A DNA stretch of 6,964 nt from Bathymodiolus azoricus thioautotrophic gill symbiont (lineage in GTDB: Bacteria; Pseudomonadota; Gammaproteobacteria; PS1; Pseudothioglobaceae). The stretch lies in the NCBI RefSeq assembly GCF_001298715.1, contig NZ_CDSC02000483.1:1-6964 (forward strand), written 5' to 3'. The translations under genes and the position numbers were made by a program. How positions within the stretch are numbered: the stretch's first letter is position 1; the number at the start of each line of letters is the position of its first letter. The notes beneath the pieces are model-generated. The model had not been told where the DNA came from. It saw only the letters and a list, made by a program, of their open reading frames with translations, and did no database searches. Positions 1-6,964 of the stretch are shown one piece after another.

Positions 1-1341
1 GTATTTATTTAATATATCTGTAAAACTAGCGGATGTTTGCTGATGTTTAGCACCTAGATCCTCTGGTTTGGCGCCCAGTAAGTCGTCAGCATATAGATAC
101 AACATAGTTGCCTCATTAATCGATTCACGCGTATCAATGGTAAATAAACTGTCACCCCACTGAATCAAAATATCAACATATAGCATCAACACATATTTTT
201 CAAATGCACCAATTCTAAGTTGCGCAATAGCAAAAGGATCAAAAGGGTCGTCTTCATACTGCTGGATAGCAGGATTGCCATCAGTTAATAATTGCTTGAT
301 AGTTTGCAAGGTATGATTACGGAAAGGTTGAAAATTCCAATAATGATTAACCGGGCTGATTAAATGATAATTGCCTAATATATCTTTTACTATCTGCGTT
401 TGTGCTTGACTTAAGTTTAGGAAACTTAAGTCTTCATTACCTTTGTAATTTTTATTAACATCGCCATTTTTGTCAATATAAGGTTTGTCATCTAAGTTGG
501 TATTTTGTAATGTCTTAAAGATAGCAGCCGACACATTTTCATCAATTTGTTTTGGCGCCTGATCAGAAAAAGTTTTTGAGGATATGTGTTTGCGTTTTTT
601 AGAGGGGTTGAAAATATATCTAAGCCAATCAATGGCTTCTTCAAACTTGCTTTGATTACTTAGGTTTTTGGCAATTAAAATAGGGGCATGGAAAAATAAC
701 TCCCAATAATATTGGGCGTAAGGTCCTTGCATGAAATCAATTTGATCATTTTTTAGGATATCAGGTAATTTTGCACCTTTGGGGGGAGTTAAATCAGTAA
801 TTACATTTTCTTCGGTGATTGGAGTTTGTTGATTCTCTAACGATAACACCTGTTCAATGCTACTTGAGTTAAGTCTCTTTTGTAGTTTTTCAAAGGCAGG
901 TGTGCCCATGCGAATAATATTGTAATCTATATCTTCGCAATCATTTAGGCTAAATTTAACATTAGACAATGCCAAAGGGTAGGGGGTGTTAAAAATCTCA
1001 ATACTCGAATCGCAATTTATAATTTGAGCAAACATATTTGCAAACTCTCTGTCTGTAAGTTTAAGTGTGGGTTCGTCAACGTTAAGCTTAGTAGTCAGTT
1101 CTGATTTAAATAGTTGATAACCTTGGTCGGCAATGATCGGGTAGGCAATACGAGAATTAACATCTATTAAATTTGCAATTTTTTTATCTTTATTGTAACT
1201 CAAAGCTGTATAAACCGAAGCAGAGGCGCTTTCTCTATTCTTTATGTTTTTCCTGTCTAATAAAGATTCAACGAAAAAATCCTTAGAAACTATAAGGAGA
1301 GGCGCACATAATATTAAATACTTCTCGAATAGAGCTATTGT
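1..1341 (-). CDS. TcA C-terminal continuation, +1 frame, runs off the left edge
   Basis: An uninterrupted reading frame of 447 codons runs from 1341 (just after an in-frame TAA at 1344-1342) to the window edge. It encodes the part of TcA that normally follows the neuraminidase-like and receptor-binding regions. Seen, numbering from 1341: MQGPYAQYYWELFFHAP at about 204-220, WLRYIFNP at 239-246, YWNFQPF at 334-340, DPFDPFAIAQLR near 363-374, WGDSLFTIDTRESINEA near 395-411, and DLLGAKPEDLG near 417-427. These are the conserved blocks found in TcA just before the coiled-coil channel and TcB-binding domains, which must lie outside the window. No start codon with a ribosome binding site exists near the junction: the nearest TTG is at 1203 and the first ATG at 1035, which would cut off about 100 residues. 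It is therefore best read as the same gene as 1283-6196, separated by a +1 frameshift. An extra segment of about 70 aa lies at about 253-324. Whether it is translated is unknown. Confidence 0.9.
408..432. repeat. perfect 11-bp inverted repeat inside TcA coding sequence
   Basis: The arms GACTTAAGTTT (408-418) and AAACTTAAGTC (422-432) are exact reverse complements separated by the 3-nt loop AGG. It lies in the C-terminal TcA frame, where the minus strand encodes DLSFLNLSQ. There is no T-tract on either side, so it does not look like an intrinsic terminator. It falls inside the extra ~70-residue segment that interrupts the conserved TcA blocks. It could form a hairpin in the mRNA. Function is unknown, and a chance product of AT-rich Leu-Ser codons is possible. 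Confidence 0.7.
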
Positions 1342-4300
1342 TTAGCTGCATACTGGCAAGATATTTTTCTAAACCTGTCCAGCCACCAACCTTCATATCT
1401 TGTATGAATTTATCTGTATTTGCAAAACCATAAAGCATAAGAAAAGCATTTACAAGAGAAGAGAAGGCCTTTGCAAAGCCACCAGAGCCATCAATAGATG
1501 TTAATGGCGTAATGTAGCCACCCTTAAGAAATTCTGTAAATATTTTTTTTGACACATCGGCAGATATGTCTTGTGTCACAAAGCTATCCTTAGTTAATAA
1601 AGGCGTGCTATAAAATAAATGAGAAGAAATGATGCCAGATTGTTTTATTTTTTTTGACTGTAGGTTTAAAAACAAAGAGTCCTTTTTGTTTTTATACAAA
1701 AAGGCACCCGATTTATTTTTTACAGCAAATTGCTTGCTGTGCTTTACATTAATATTGGCAAACAGCATTAACGATCTGTTGTTTGCCCCTGTCATTAGTA
1801 ATTGGTCAATAATAGCAAATAGTTCTTTAGATGGAGAAGCGTCAATTAACTCTATTATTTGTGCACTCTTCTCCGTATCCGTTAATAGAGAGTATTTTAT
1901 CGTCGCATAATAACTATCCCCCGTTTTTTCTATACAATCTGCTTCGATTGCGTTATCAATAAACTGCGTAAGCGTTACTTTTATAAGTGCTAATGCAGTC
2001 ATTAATTCATAAAATTCTAACACTATAAGTCGTGTATCTTGTATACTATTACCGAATTGAAAATTGCTATATATATTGCCTGCTACATTCGCATACAGTG
2101 ACTTATTGTAAGAATTATCGCTAATAACAAACCTTCTGTCTGTATTTAAAAAAGATGAAAGAGAAGGTGAGCTAGAGGTGCAGATTCCAACCTCTGTTTC
2201 TATTTGTTCTAGGTATTGATTAAACATTCTAATGCCAATATAAGGCATAAGCGTATCAATTGATGTCGTGTTAACATGTTTTTTCAGTACTTTGAATAAG
2301 CGTGTTTGAAATTCCTCTAAAACCTGTATATTTTCTATTGCCAAATCAGGAACCGTAACTTCGCCTTTTGTCAACTTGTTGGCAAAAGGACCGTAATACA
2401 CGGCGATATCATTATCAATATGACTCACATACACGGTATTCCAATCATCAGAATCCATATCTGTGAATAAACCTGAAAACAACAGGTGAGTATTGTCGGA
2501 TTTTTCTAATCTATTAACACCAATATCTTGTTTATCGTCAACATAAACAACTTCTTCGGCTATTAATGTTTGGGCTATTTCCCAAGATTTGTCTTCTTTA
2601 AGGAAAGAATACTTAACTGTGGCTTTGTAAATGTCTAAATCGTTAGTTTTAACTTTACCTACCTCGGCTGGGTTATCGCTGCTTTTTGATGAAACAGTAG
2701 AGGAGTTAACTTTTTTAATTTCCACCCAAAACAACATTAACTTGCCGGAATAATAAATAGGCGTAATATTCTTGCTGTTATTAGTATTGACATCCATATC
2801 GGTCCATAGCGACCAAACACCGTTACTCTGAAAATCAAAATCATCATTCAGTTCGTAAGTATAAGTGCAATAATAATATTTTGGCGGATGCGTTTTACTA
2901 ACCGCAAAGAAATAATAAACCGCTCGATTGCCGTTTTCAGTGTAATAACTAGACAAATAATTCAAATCTACGATTTGCTCAAAATCCTTAAAATATTTTT
3001 TAAACGCTACTTCTACAGATTCTGTAGTAATGCCACTTTGTAATAAAGTTTGAGAAAAATCTTGAAATGCCTTGGATTGGTTTTTCCTTAAAGTGGGCTC
3101 CAAATAATTTTCTGGATAGAGGTAAATTTCCCTATTAGCTTCCCAAATACGATAATTACTAATCCATTGCCACCATACTTCTTCTATCTCAATCTTATCA
3201 ATGTGTTGCTCAATACTAAGTTTGACGCGTTGCAAATAAAGCTGTGAGGCGTTAATTGCTTCTTTGATATAGGAGGTGCTAATTTTTGCTGAAACATTAA
3301 TATCGGTAAGCAAAAATTCAGATAAATTCCTTGAAGAGCGGATATCGGGATAAGTTTGTGCCAAAACCCAAGTGGCAACTACTGCTGTAACATCGCGCTT
3401 TTCCTCTAGTACACTCTCCGATATGATTTGTGTTGCCACTTGAAAGTTACTGGGCGTATAGCATGACTTTAACTGTGTAAATAGTAAACTTTCTGCCTCT
3501 GACATGTCTGGACTAGTGCCTGTGGTTTTGTCAGATAAGGAAAACAGCATATTTACATTGTTTCCAAGACTACTGGTTAAAGAAAAGATGCTGTCCACTA
3601 AAGATAAAAAAGCCGCAACAGATTCCCCTTTGTAGCGTGCTAACACTGCTTGAACTTGATCGTTATCCCAGTTGGTTATATGGTGCAGTATTTTGTCTGC
3701 ATCTTTTGATTTTTCACATTTTTTCTCTATATAATCAATAAAATTATTGTCGGTATCATTAAATTTGTTTTGCAAATCTCTAAAGGCAACCAACCCCTGT
3801 AATTGCGTTAGATTTATGCTTATTTGTGTAATTTGAGTTGCTGGAAATGTGATAAAACCATACGCTATTGGGTATTGAGCGATACTAGACAGTAATTCAG
3901 CATTATTAAACTGCAAAAGCTTGTTAAGTGTTAGAAGGCGTGAAAAATTAATGATTAGTGTTTGAACAGTGATAATATCATCAGTGGTCAAAAAAGCAAC
4001 TATCCATTGTTTAGAGCCACTCGTATGGGTATTCATATCAAACAATGCCTTCATTGTTTCTTGAGTGGTATTTAAAAAACCAGCCACACTATTGATAAGC
4101 TTGGTTGTTGTTGCATCGGTTGGGTTTTTGCTTTTATCCAGCACCAGTGTAATTAATTTTTTGATAGAAATAAACCATTTAGGGAGGTCTTTTAGATGAA
4201 ACCTTAAATCAATATAGCGACTAACACTGGCATTGATAATATAATCCACTTCAAAAGCATTGGTGTTGTGTTTTTGCATCCATAATGTAGCATTGACTAA

Positions 4301-6196
4301 CGCTATTAAATCATCAATTGGATTCTTATGAGTATCTATGTCTGCCTGGGGTTTGTTTAGAATTTGAGCAATAACAACAAACTCAGGAATGCTAATATTT
4401 AGCCATATTGCAATAGAGCTATAAGAATACAATAACGATAAATTTTCAACACTCAATGGTAGCTGCTGTGTAGAAATATTAAGTATTTTTAAAGTGTATG
4501 TACCTAATGTTAATAAATCCGCTTTCCCTAAGCCAAATTGGTTTAGGATATTAATTACTGGCAAGGGTGTTTCTTTCTCAGATAAGTCCCAAGTTTGTAC
4601 TGTGTCCTTATAAAAAAGAGGATTACCCGCATAGGAAGGGTGGTAGGGACTGTTGCTATTCGCACTATTAAAGATAACATCAAAAGGTGCTGCAGATACA
4701 GCATCAGCACCAACGCCGTAAGTTTTGATAATTCCTAAGCTGTTTAATATATTGGCAACAGGCTGTTGCAATAAATCAGCTAATTGGTAAATTTTACCAA
4801 CCGTCGCTAAATCATCGCCACACAAAGCATCAATACGATTTTGTTGTGTGCCACTATCATAAGGCGCTAGACCGCTCATTAAGAATTCTGCCACATTCAA
4901 CAGCCAGTCCGTATCCTGAAATGAAAGCCCTATGTAGCGAGAAAAGCGAATAAAACGCCCAATCATATCAAGATTATCAACAACAACAGTGCTATCGCCT
5001 TCTACATTTAAGTTTTTAATAATGCCATCTTCGATATAAAAATAATGTTCGGTAATGGATGTATGTTTGGTAAGATGTTTACAGATGTAAAAATTAGCCG
5101 CATTTGTTGTTTCCGTATCAACATTCAGATTTTGTTTGAATAAATCAAGTAATTGACTTGCGTCAATATCTGCTTGCTTGGAAAGAACTGTGGGTATCTC
5201 CATATTTGCTAAAGAAGTCGGATTATCAAGCCCCCATAATTCAGCCTGTGCTTTTGCATCTGTAACTACCGTCATTACTAGCGTGTGTTGATTCGGTGAC
5301 AATGTCAATATTTCACGATAAAAATATTTCGCATCTACCTGCAATGTTTTGTAAATAGTTAATAAGCTCAATCCGGCTTGTTCAAGCCCAGAATGAACTT
5401 GCATTAATGGTAAACAAAAGGGCAAGACGAATGGGTAAGTAGCAGTATCCAGCCAAGCAACATAATTAGATTTCGCCTTATGGATAAGGCTTTGTAATAA
5501 TTCGTCAATTCTTTCGTTGACAATCTCTAATTTCAGAACCTCGGTAGTGGTATTTTCCTGTGTTAATTTAAGTTTTTTTATATCGGGTCTTCTGTCAAAA
5601 AAATGTAAGCCTTTAGGGATACTAGAGGCATTAGCATCGCTAATATAAACTTGAGTAATGCGCATTAAATCTAACAAATAAGCAGCTGGGCCAAAAATAG
5701 AGCTGAACTCAGAGCAGTCATAATAATCTAAATCGCCAAATAACATTTCATAACTGGGTAAATCTTCAAAAACGGCAAAAATACCAGGATCTGCCGTAAA
5801 TGCTTTGGTGCGAGAAAACCCGCTAGATGGATGCAAGTTCTTCGCATTAGTCATCATATGCATACTCGCCGATCTAATGGTGTGAGCAACTTTGTAAACC
5901 TCATTTAGCTGCTCACTACCAGAAAAATCTTGGCATAATTGCAAAAACTGTTGGAGAGGCGTTATTGCAATATGATTGGCAGAATCAAAGCCTTTGTTTG
6001 CAAAATAAGTTGCTGTTTCGCTAGATACATTTAATCGCATCAATCTTTGATGTTTAGCGAGTTGCTTCCATTCTTCACTGTTGTGAGTAAGATTATGTTT
6101 TTTTAAGGTTGTTTCGTCAAATAAGTTGATAGTTTTAATGTTCAATTTTCTCTCCTTTAAGGGCTTTATGTTATTTATACAGGGGTTTTGTTGCAT
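1283..6196 (-). CDS. TcA-type toxin complex subunit, N-terminal and central part (frame ends early at a frameshift)
   Basis: The 1637-aa product matches the TcA (TcdA/TcaB-like) subunit of Tc toxins, which forms the pentameric receptor-binding shell and translocation channel. Seen in order: a VRP1-like region around residues 150-400 (YYDCSEFSSIFGPAAYLLDLM at about 158-178, then FFDRRPDIKKLKL); a long helical shell region; an ABC-toxin N-terminal region around 980-1085 (EVWWQWISNYRIWEANREIY, YPENYLEPTLR, FKDFEQIVDLNYLSSYY); and a neuraminidase-like region around 1090-1270 (FFAVSKTHPPKYYYCTY, SGKLMLFWVEI). Residues 1290-1637 are not recognised in detail. No Sec signal peptide is seen, as is usual for TcA. 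The TAA stop at 1285-1283 comes before the conserved C-terminal TcA blocks, which follow in another frame (1-1341), so this is not a full-length TcA. The start is uncertain: ATG at 6196 has only a weak AAGAAA upstream, whereas TTG at 6145 has AAAGGAGAG at ideal spacing and would give 1620 aa. Family assignment is firm; activity is not. Confidence 0.93.
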   Translation of the reverse strand: MQQNPCINNIKPLKERKLNIKTINLFDETTLKKHNLTHNSEEWKQLAKHQRLMRLNVSSETATYFANKGFDSANHIAITPLQQFLQLCQDFSGSEQLNEVYKVAHTIRSASMHMMTNAKNLHPSSGFSRTKAFTADPGIFAVFEDLPSYEMLFGDLDYYDCSEFSSIFGPAAYLLDLMRITQVYISDANASSIPKGLHFFDRRPDIKKLKLTQENTTTEVLKLEIVNERIDELLQSLIHKAKSNYVAWLDTATYPFVLPFCLPLMQVHSGLEQAGLSLLTIYKTLQVDAKYFYREILTLSPNQHTLVMTVVTDAKAQAELWGLDNPTSLANMEIPTVLSKQADIDASQLLDLFKQNLNVDTETTNAANFYICKHLTKHTSITEHYFYIEDGIIKNLNVEGDSTVVVDNLDMIGRFIRFSRYIGLSFQDTDWLLNVAEFLMSGLAPYDSGTQQNRIDALCGDDLATVGKIYQLADLLQQPVANILNSLGIIKTYGVGADAVSAAPFDVIFNSANSNSPYHPSYAGNPLFYKDTVQTWDLSEKETPLPVINILNQFGLGKADLLTLGTYTLKILNISTQQLPLSVENLSLLYSYSSIAIWLNISIPEFVVIAQILNKPQADIDTHKNPIDDLIALVNATLWMQKHNTNAFEVDYIINASVSRYIDLRFHLKDLPKWFISIKKLITLVLDKSKNPTDATTTKLINSVAGFLNTTQETMKALFDMNTHTSGSKQWIVAFLTTDDIITVQTLIINFSRLLTLNKLLQFNNAELLSSIAQYPIAYGFITFPATQITQISINLTQLQGLVAFRDLQNKFNDTDNNFIDYIEKKCEKSKDADKILHHITNWDNDQVQAVLARYKGESVAAFLSLVDSIFSLTSSLGNNVNMLFSLSDKTTGTSPDMSEAESLLFTQLKSCYTPSNFQVATQIISESVLEEKRDVTAVVATWVLAQTYPDIRSSRNLSEFLLTDINVSAKISTSYIKEAINASQLYLQRVKLSIEQHIDKIEIEEVWWQWISNYRIWEANREIYLYPENYLEPTLRKNQSKAFQDFSQTLLQSGITTESVEVAFKKYFKDFEQIVDLNYLSSYYTENGNRAVYYFFAVSKTHPPKYYYCTYTYELNDDFDFQSNGVWSLWTDMDVNTNNSKNITPIYYSGKLMLFWVEIKKVNSSTVSSKSSDNPAEVGKVKTNDLDIYKATVKYSFLKEDKSWEIAQTLIAEEVVYVDDKQDIGVNRLEKSDNTHLLFSGLFTDMDSDDWNTVYVSHIDNDIAVYYGPFANKLTKGEVTVPDLAIENIQVLEEFQTRLFKVLKKHVNTTSIDTLMPYIGIRMFNQYLEQIETEVGICTSSSPSLSSFLNTDRRFVISDNSYNKSLYANVAGNIYSNFQFGNSIQDTRLIVLEFYELMTALALIKVTLTQFIDNAIEADCIEKTGDSYYATIKYSLLTDTEKSAQIIELIDASPSKELFAIIDQLLMTGANNRSLMLFANINVKHSKQFAVKNKSGAFLYKNKKDSLFLNLQSKKIKQSGIISSHLFYSTPLLTKDSFVTQDISADVSKKIFTEFLKGGYITPLTSIDGSGGFAKAFSSLVNAFLMLYGFANTDKFIQDMKVGGWTGLEKYLASMQLNNSSIREVFNIMCASPYSF
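1286..1341 (-). other. frameshift interval joining the two TcA halves
   Basis: The upstream TcA frame is closed by TAA at 1285-1283, with a second in-frame stop (TGA) a few codons later. The downstream TcA frame is closed by TAA at 1344-1342. The shift must therefore happen between 1341 and 1286, in the +1 direction (one extra base or two missing bases in the gene). On the coding strand this interval has no homopolymer longer than three bases. I see no classic slippery site such as the CUU UGA of prfB: the codon before the stop is UUC, whose +1 neighbour UCU would not pair with tRNA-Phe. A plain indel mutation or assembly error fits better than programmed frameshifting, but the sequence alone cannot decide. 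Confidence 0.85.
6150..6158 (-). promoter_or_regulatory. strong ribosome binding site favouring a TTG start for TcA
   Basis: The coding strand reads AAAGGAGAG, followed by AAAA and an in-frame TTG codon at 6145-6143. The spacing from GGAG to the TTG is 6 nt, close to ideal. The ATG at 6196-6194, 17 codons upstream in the same frame, is preceded only by an A-rich stretch without a GGAG core. Starting at TTG gives a protein beginning (M)NIKTINLFDETTLKKHN. The site may be the real start or, less likely, a chance purine run inside the coding sequence (it encodes KER). Confidence 0.6.
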
Positions 6197-6216
6197 TTTT
6201 CTTTTGAAAAATAATA

Positions 6217-6942
6217 CTAATTGCTTGGCAAGGCATCAAGTAACTTGGCTGAATAAAGTATTTCCACTGTTACATCTGGGTCATCAATTTGACAAGAAAC
6301 AGCTTCGGCAACAGCATCAATAGCCACTTGAGAGGCTTTTTCATTAAACATAATGTAAAAACCATCCGTATCTCTTTCAGTATAAAAATCACGAATCCGC
6401 ACATTAGTGACTTTAATTCCATGGTTTGGAGAAGTAATACTTGGGTGAATATCACCAGCACAGTGCTCGGTTGATGTGTAAATAACACTCCCATTTTTAC
6501 GGTAAATAATCGTATAGTCATGCCTCTCAACAGAGAAAACATCCTTTGTTGTATATTTGCCAAATGAAGCTCTTTTGCCTACATCACCTTCATTAACAAA
6601 AATTATCCCATTGTCGGCAAGTATAGAAAAATAAGGGCCATTAGCATACTCATGTATCGCAAGACCAAACATCACTTGTCTATCAGTTTGTCCTATACTA
6701 AGACTGATACAGCCATCGTGCTCCATGTAACTTGATGAATAGAAATAAGCTAAATCCCAACCCGAATCCGGGCCAATAAAAGTAAAAAGTAATGTGTCAA
6801 CGCCTATAACTGTATAGCCTCTACCTAAGTCAAACTTTGGTATTTTATCTTGATTAATAGTCGCAACAACAGTGTTGTTGTAACTTACCTCTCGGGTTGC
6901 TTTATTCAAACTAACGCCTTTAATGCTCTTGATCTCGAACAA
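6217..6942 (-). CDS. lectin-like beta-sandwich protein upstream of TcA, 5' end uncertain
   Basis: This 241-residue frame ends in TAG 20 nt before the first TcA start and lies on the same strand, so the two are likely co-transcribed. I do not recognise a named family. About residues 40-190 are rich in alternating beta-strand pattern: WDLAYFYSSSYMEHDGCISL (62-80), MFGLAIHEYANGPYFSIL (91-108) and VERHDYTIIYRKNGSVIYTS (138-157). The last of these resembles the I-x-Y-x-KNG-x-V-x-YTS strand pair common in concanavalin/LamG-like carbohydrate-binding modules of bacterial adhesins and fibres. The last 50 residues look like a separate, partly helical tail. The called start is a TTG with no Shine-Dalgarno sequence, and the frame stays open to the right edge (reading SYYPSNG before the TTG), so the true start may lie outside the window. 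No signal peptide or membrane segment is seen in the visible part. A role in sugar or receptor binding is inferred only. Confidence 0.82.
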   Translation of the reverse strand: MFEIKSIKGVSLNKATREVSYNNTVVATINQDKIPKFDLGRGYTVIGVDTLLFTFIGPDSGWDLAYFYSSSYMEHDGCISLSIGQTDRQVMFGLAIHEYANGPYFSILADNGIIFVNEGDVGKRASFGKYTTKDVFSVERHDYTIIYRKNGSVIYTSTEHCAGDIHPSITSPNHGIKVTNVRIRDFYTERDTDGFYIMFNEKASQVAIDAVAEAVSCQIDDPDVTVEILYSAKLLDALPSN

Positions 6943-6964
6943 ACCATTGCTAGGATAATAAGAA

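Noticed and set aside
781..786. Run of six G (six C on the coding strand) as a phase-variation tract
   Set aside because: It reads cleanly as Pro-Pro in the TcA frame and is at the short end for slippage; nothing ties it to the frameshift, which must lie in 1286-1341.
1274..1279. T6 run just after the TcA stop as the cause of the frameshift
   Set aside because: The upstream frame already terminates at 1285-1283, before this run is reached, so an indel here cannot join the two frames.
1629..1910. 93-aa plus-strand open frame
   Set aside because: It lies wholly inside the TcA frame on the opposite strand, has no recognisable domain, and its hydrophobic phenylalanine-rich content follows from reading A-rich lysine codons backwards.
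3013..3027. 7-bp palindrome CTACAGA/TCTGTAG
   Set aside because: Too short to separate from chance and inside the TcA coding region.
3184..3378. 64-aa minus-strand open frame
   Set aside because: Out-of-frame shadow inside a well-supported part of the TcA gene.
4040..4059. 8-bp inverted repeat AAACAATG/CATTGTTT with 4-nt loop
   Set aside because: This length is expected by chance in AT-rich DNA, and it sits in conserved coding sequence without a T-tract.
6126..6563. Short open frames of 61-97 aa on both strands around the gene boundary
   Set aside because: They overlap the lectin-like gene or the TcA N-terminus in other frames and show no ribosome binding site or domain.
6864..6880. 8-bp inverted repeat CAACAACA/TGTTGTTG with a 1-nt loop near the start of the lectin-like gene
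   Set aside because: Explained by the codons for Asn-Asn-Thr-Val-Val; the loop is too small for a stable hairpin and there is no other regulatory context.

Overview
The window holds most of one very large gene and a smaller gene upstream of it, all on the minus strand. The large gene encodes a TcA-type subunit of an insecticidal-type toxin complex (Tc/ABC toxin). The base composition is AT-rich, the standard bacterial code is used (TGG for Trp, TAA/TAG stops), and a strong Shine-Dalgarno sequence is visible, so the source is bacterial. Tc genes in an AT-rich background are known from gammaproteobacterial entomopathogens and from invertebrate symbionts, including low-GC sulfur-oxidising mussel symbionts. 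I cannot name the organism from this sequence, and a low-GC proteobacterial symbiont or pathogen is only an inference.

Layout in the direction of transcription (high to low coordinates): (1) 6217-6942 and probably beyond the right edge encodes a protein of at least 241 aa that looks like a beta-sandwich, lectin/concanavalin-like protein. (2) After a gap of 20 nt to the first ATG, or 71 nt to a TTG with a much better ribosome binding site, comes the N-terminal and central part of TcA (1283-6196). It has the VRP1-like N-terminal region, the ABC-toxin N-terminal region with its WWQWISNYR...YPENYLEPTLR signature, and a neuraminidase-like region. (3) That reading frame stops at 1283, but the TcA protein plainly continues in the +1 frame from about 1341 to the left edge of the window. 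This part carries the conserved GPYAQYYWELFFHAP, DPFDPFAIAQLR and DTRESINEA blocks that precede the channel domain of TcA. The channel and TcB-binding regions would lie beyond the left edge.

The main result is therefore a TcA gene split by a single +1 frameshift, which must fall within a roughly 56-nt interval (1286-1341). The second half has no plausible start codon at the junction. The choices are a disrupted gene, an assembly error, or an unusual recoding event. In function, TcA forms the pentameric receptor-binding and translocation channel of Tc toxins. The small lectin-like protein next to it could be a surface or receptor-binding accessory of the same system, but that is inferred from position and fold-like pattern only. 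No TcB/TcC genes, RNA genes, mobile elements or CRISPR arrays are visible. There is no non-coding stretch above 300 bases.
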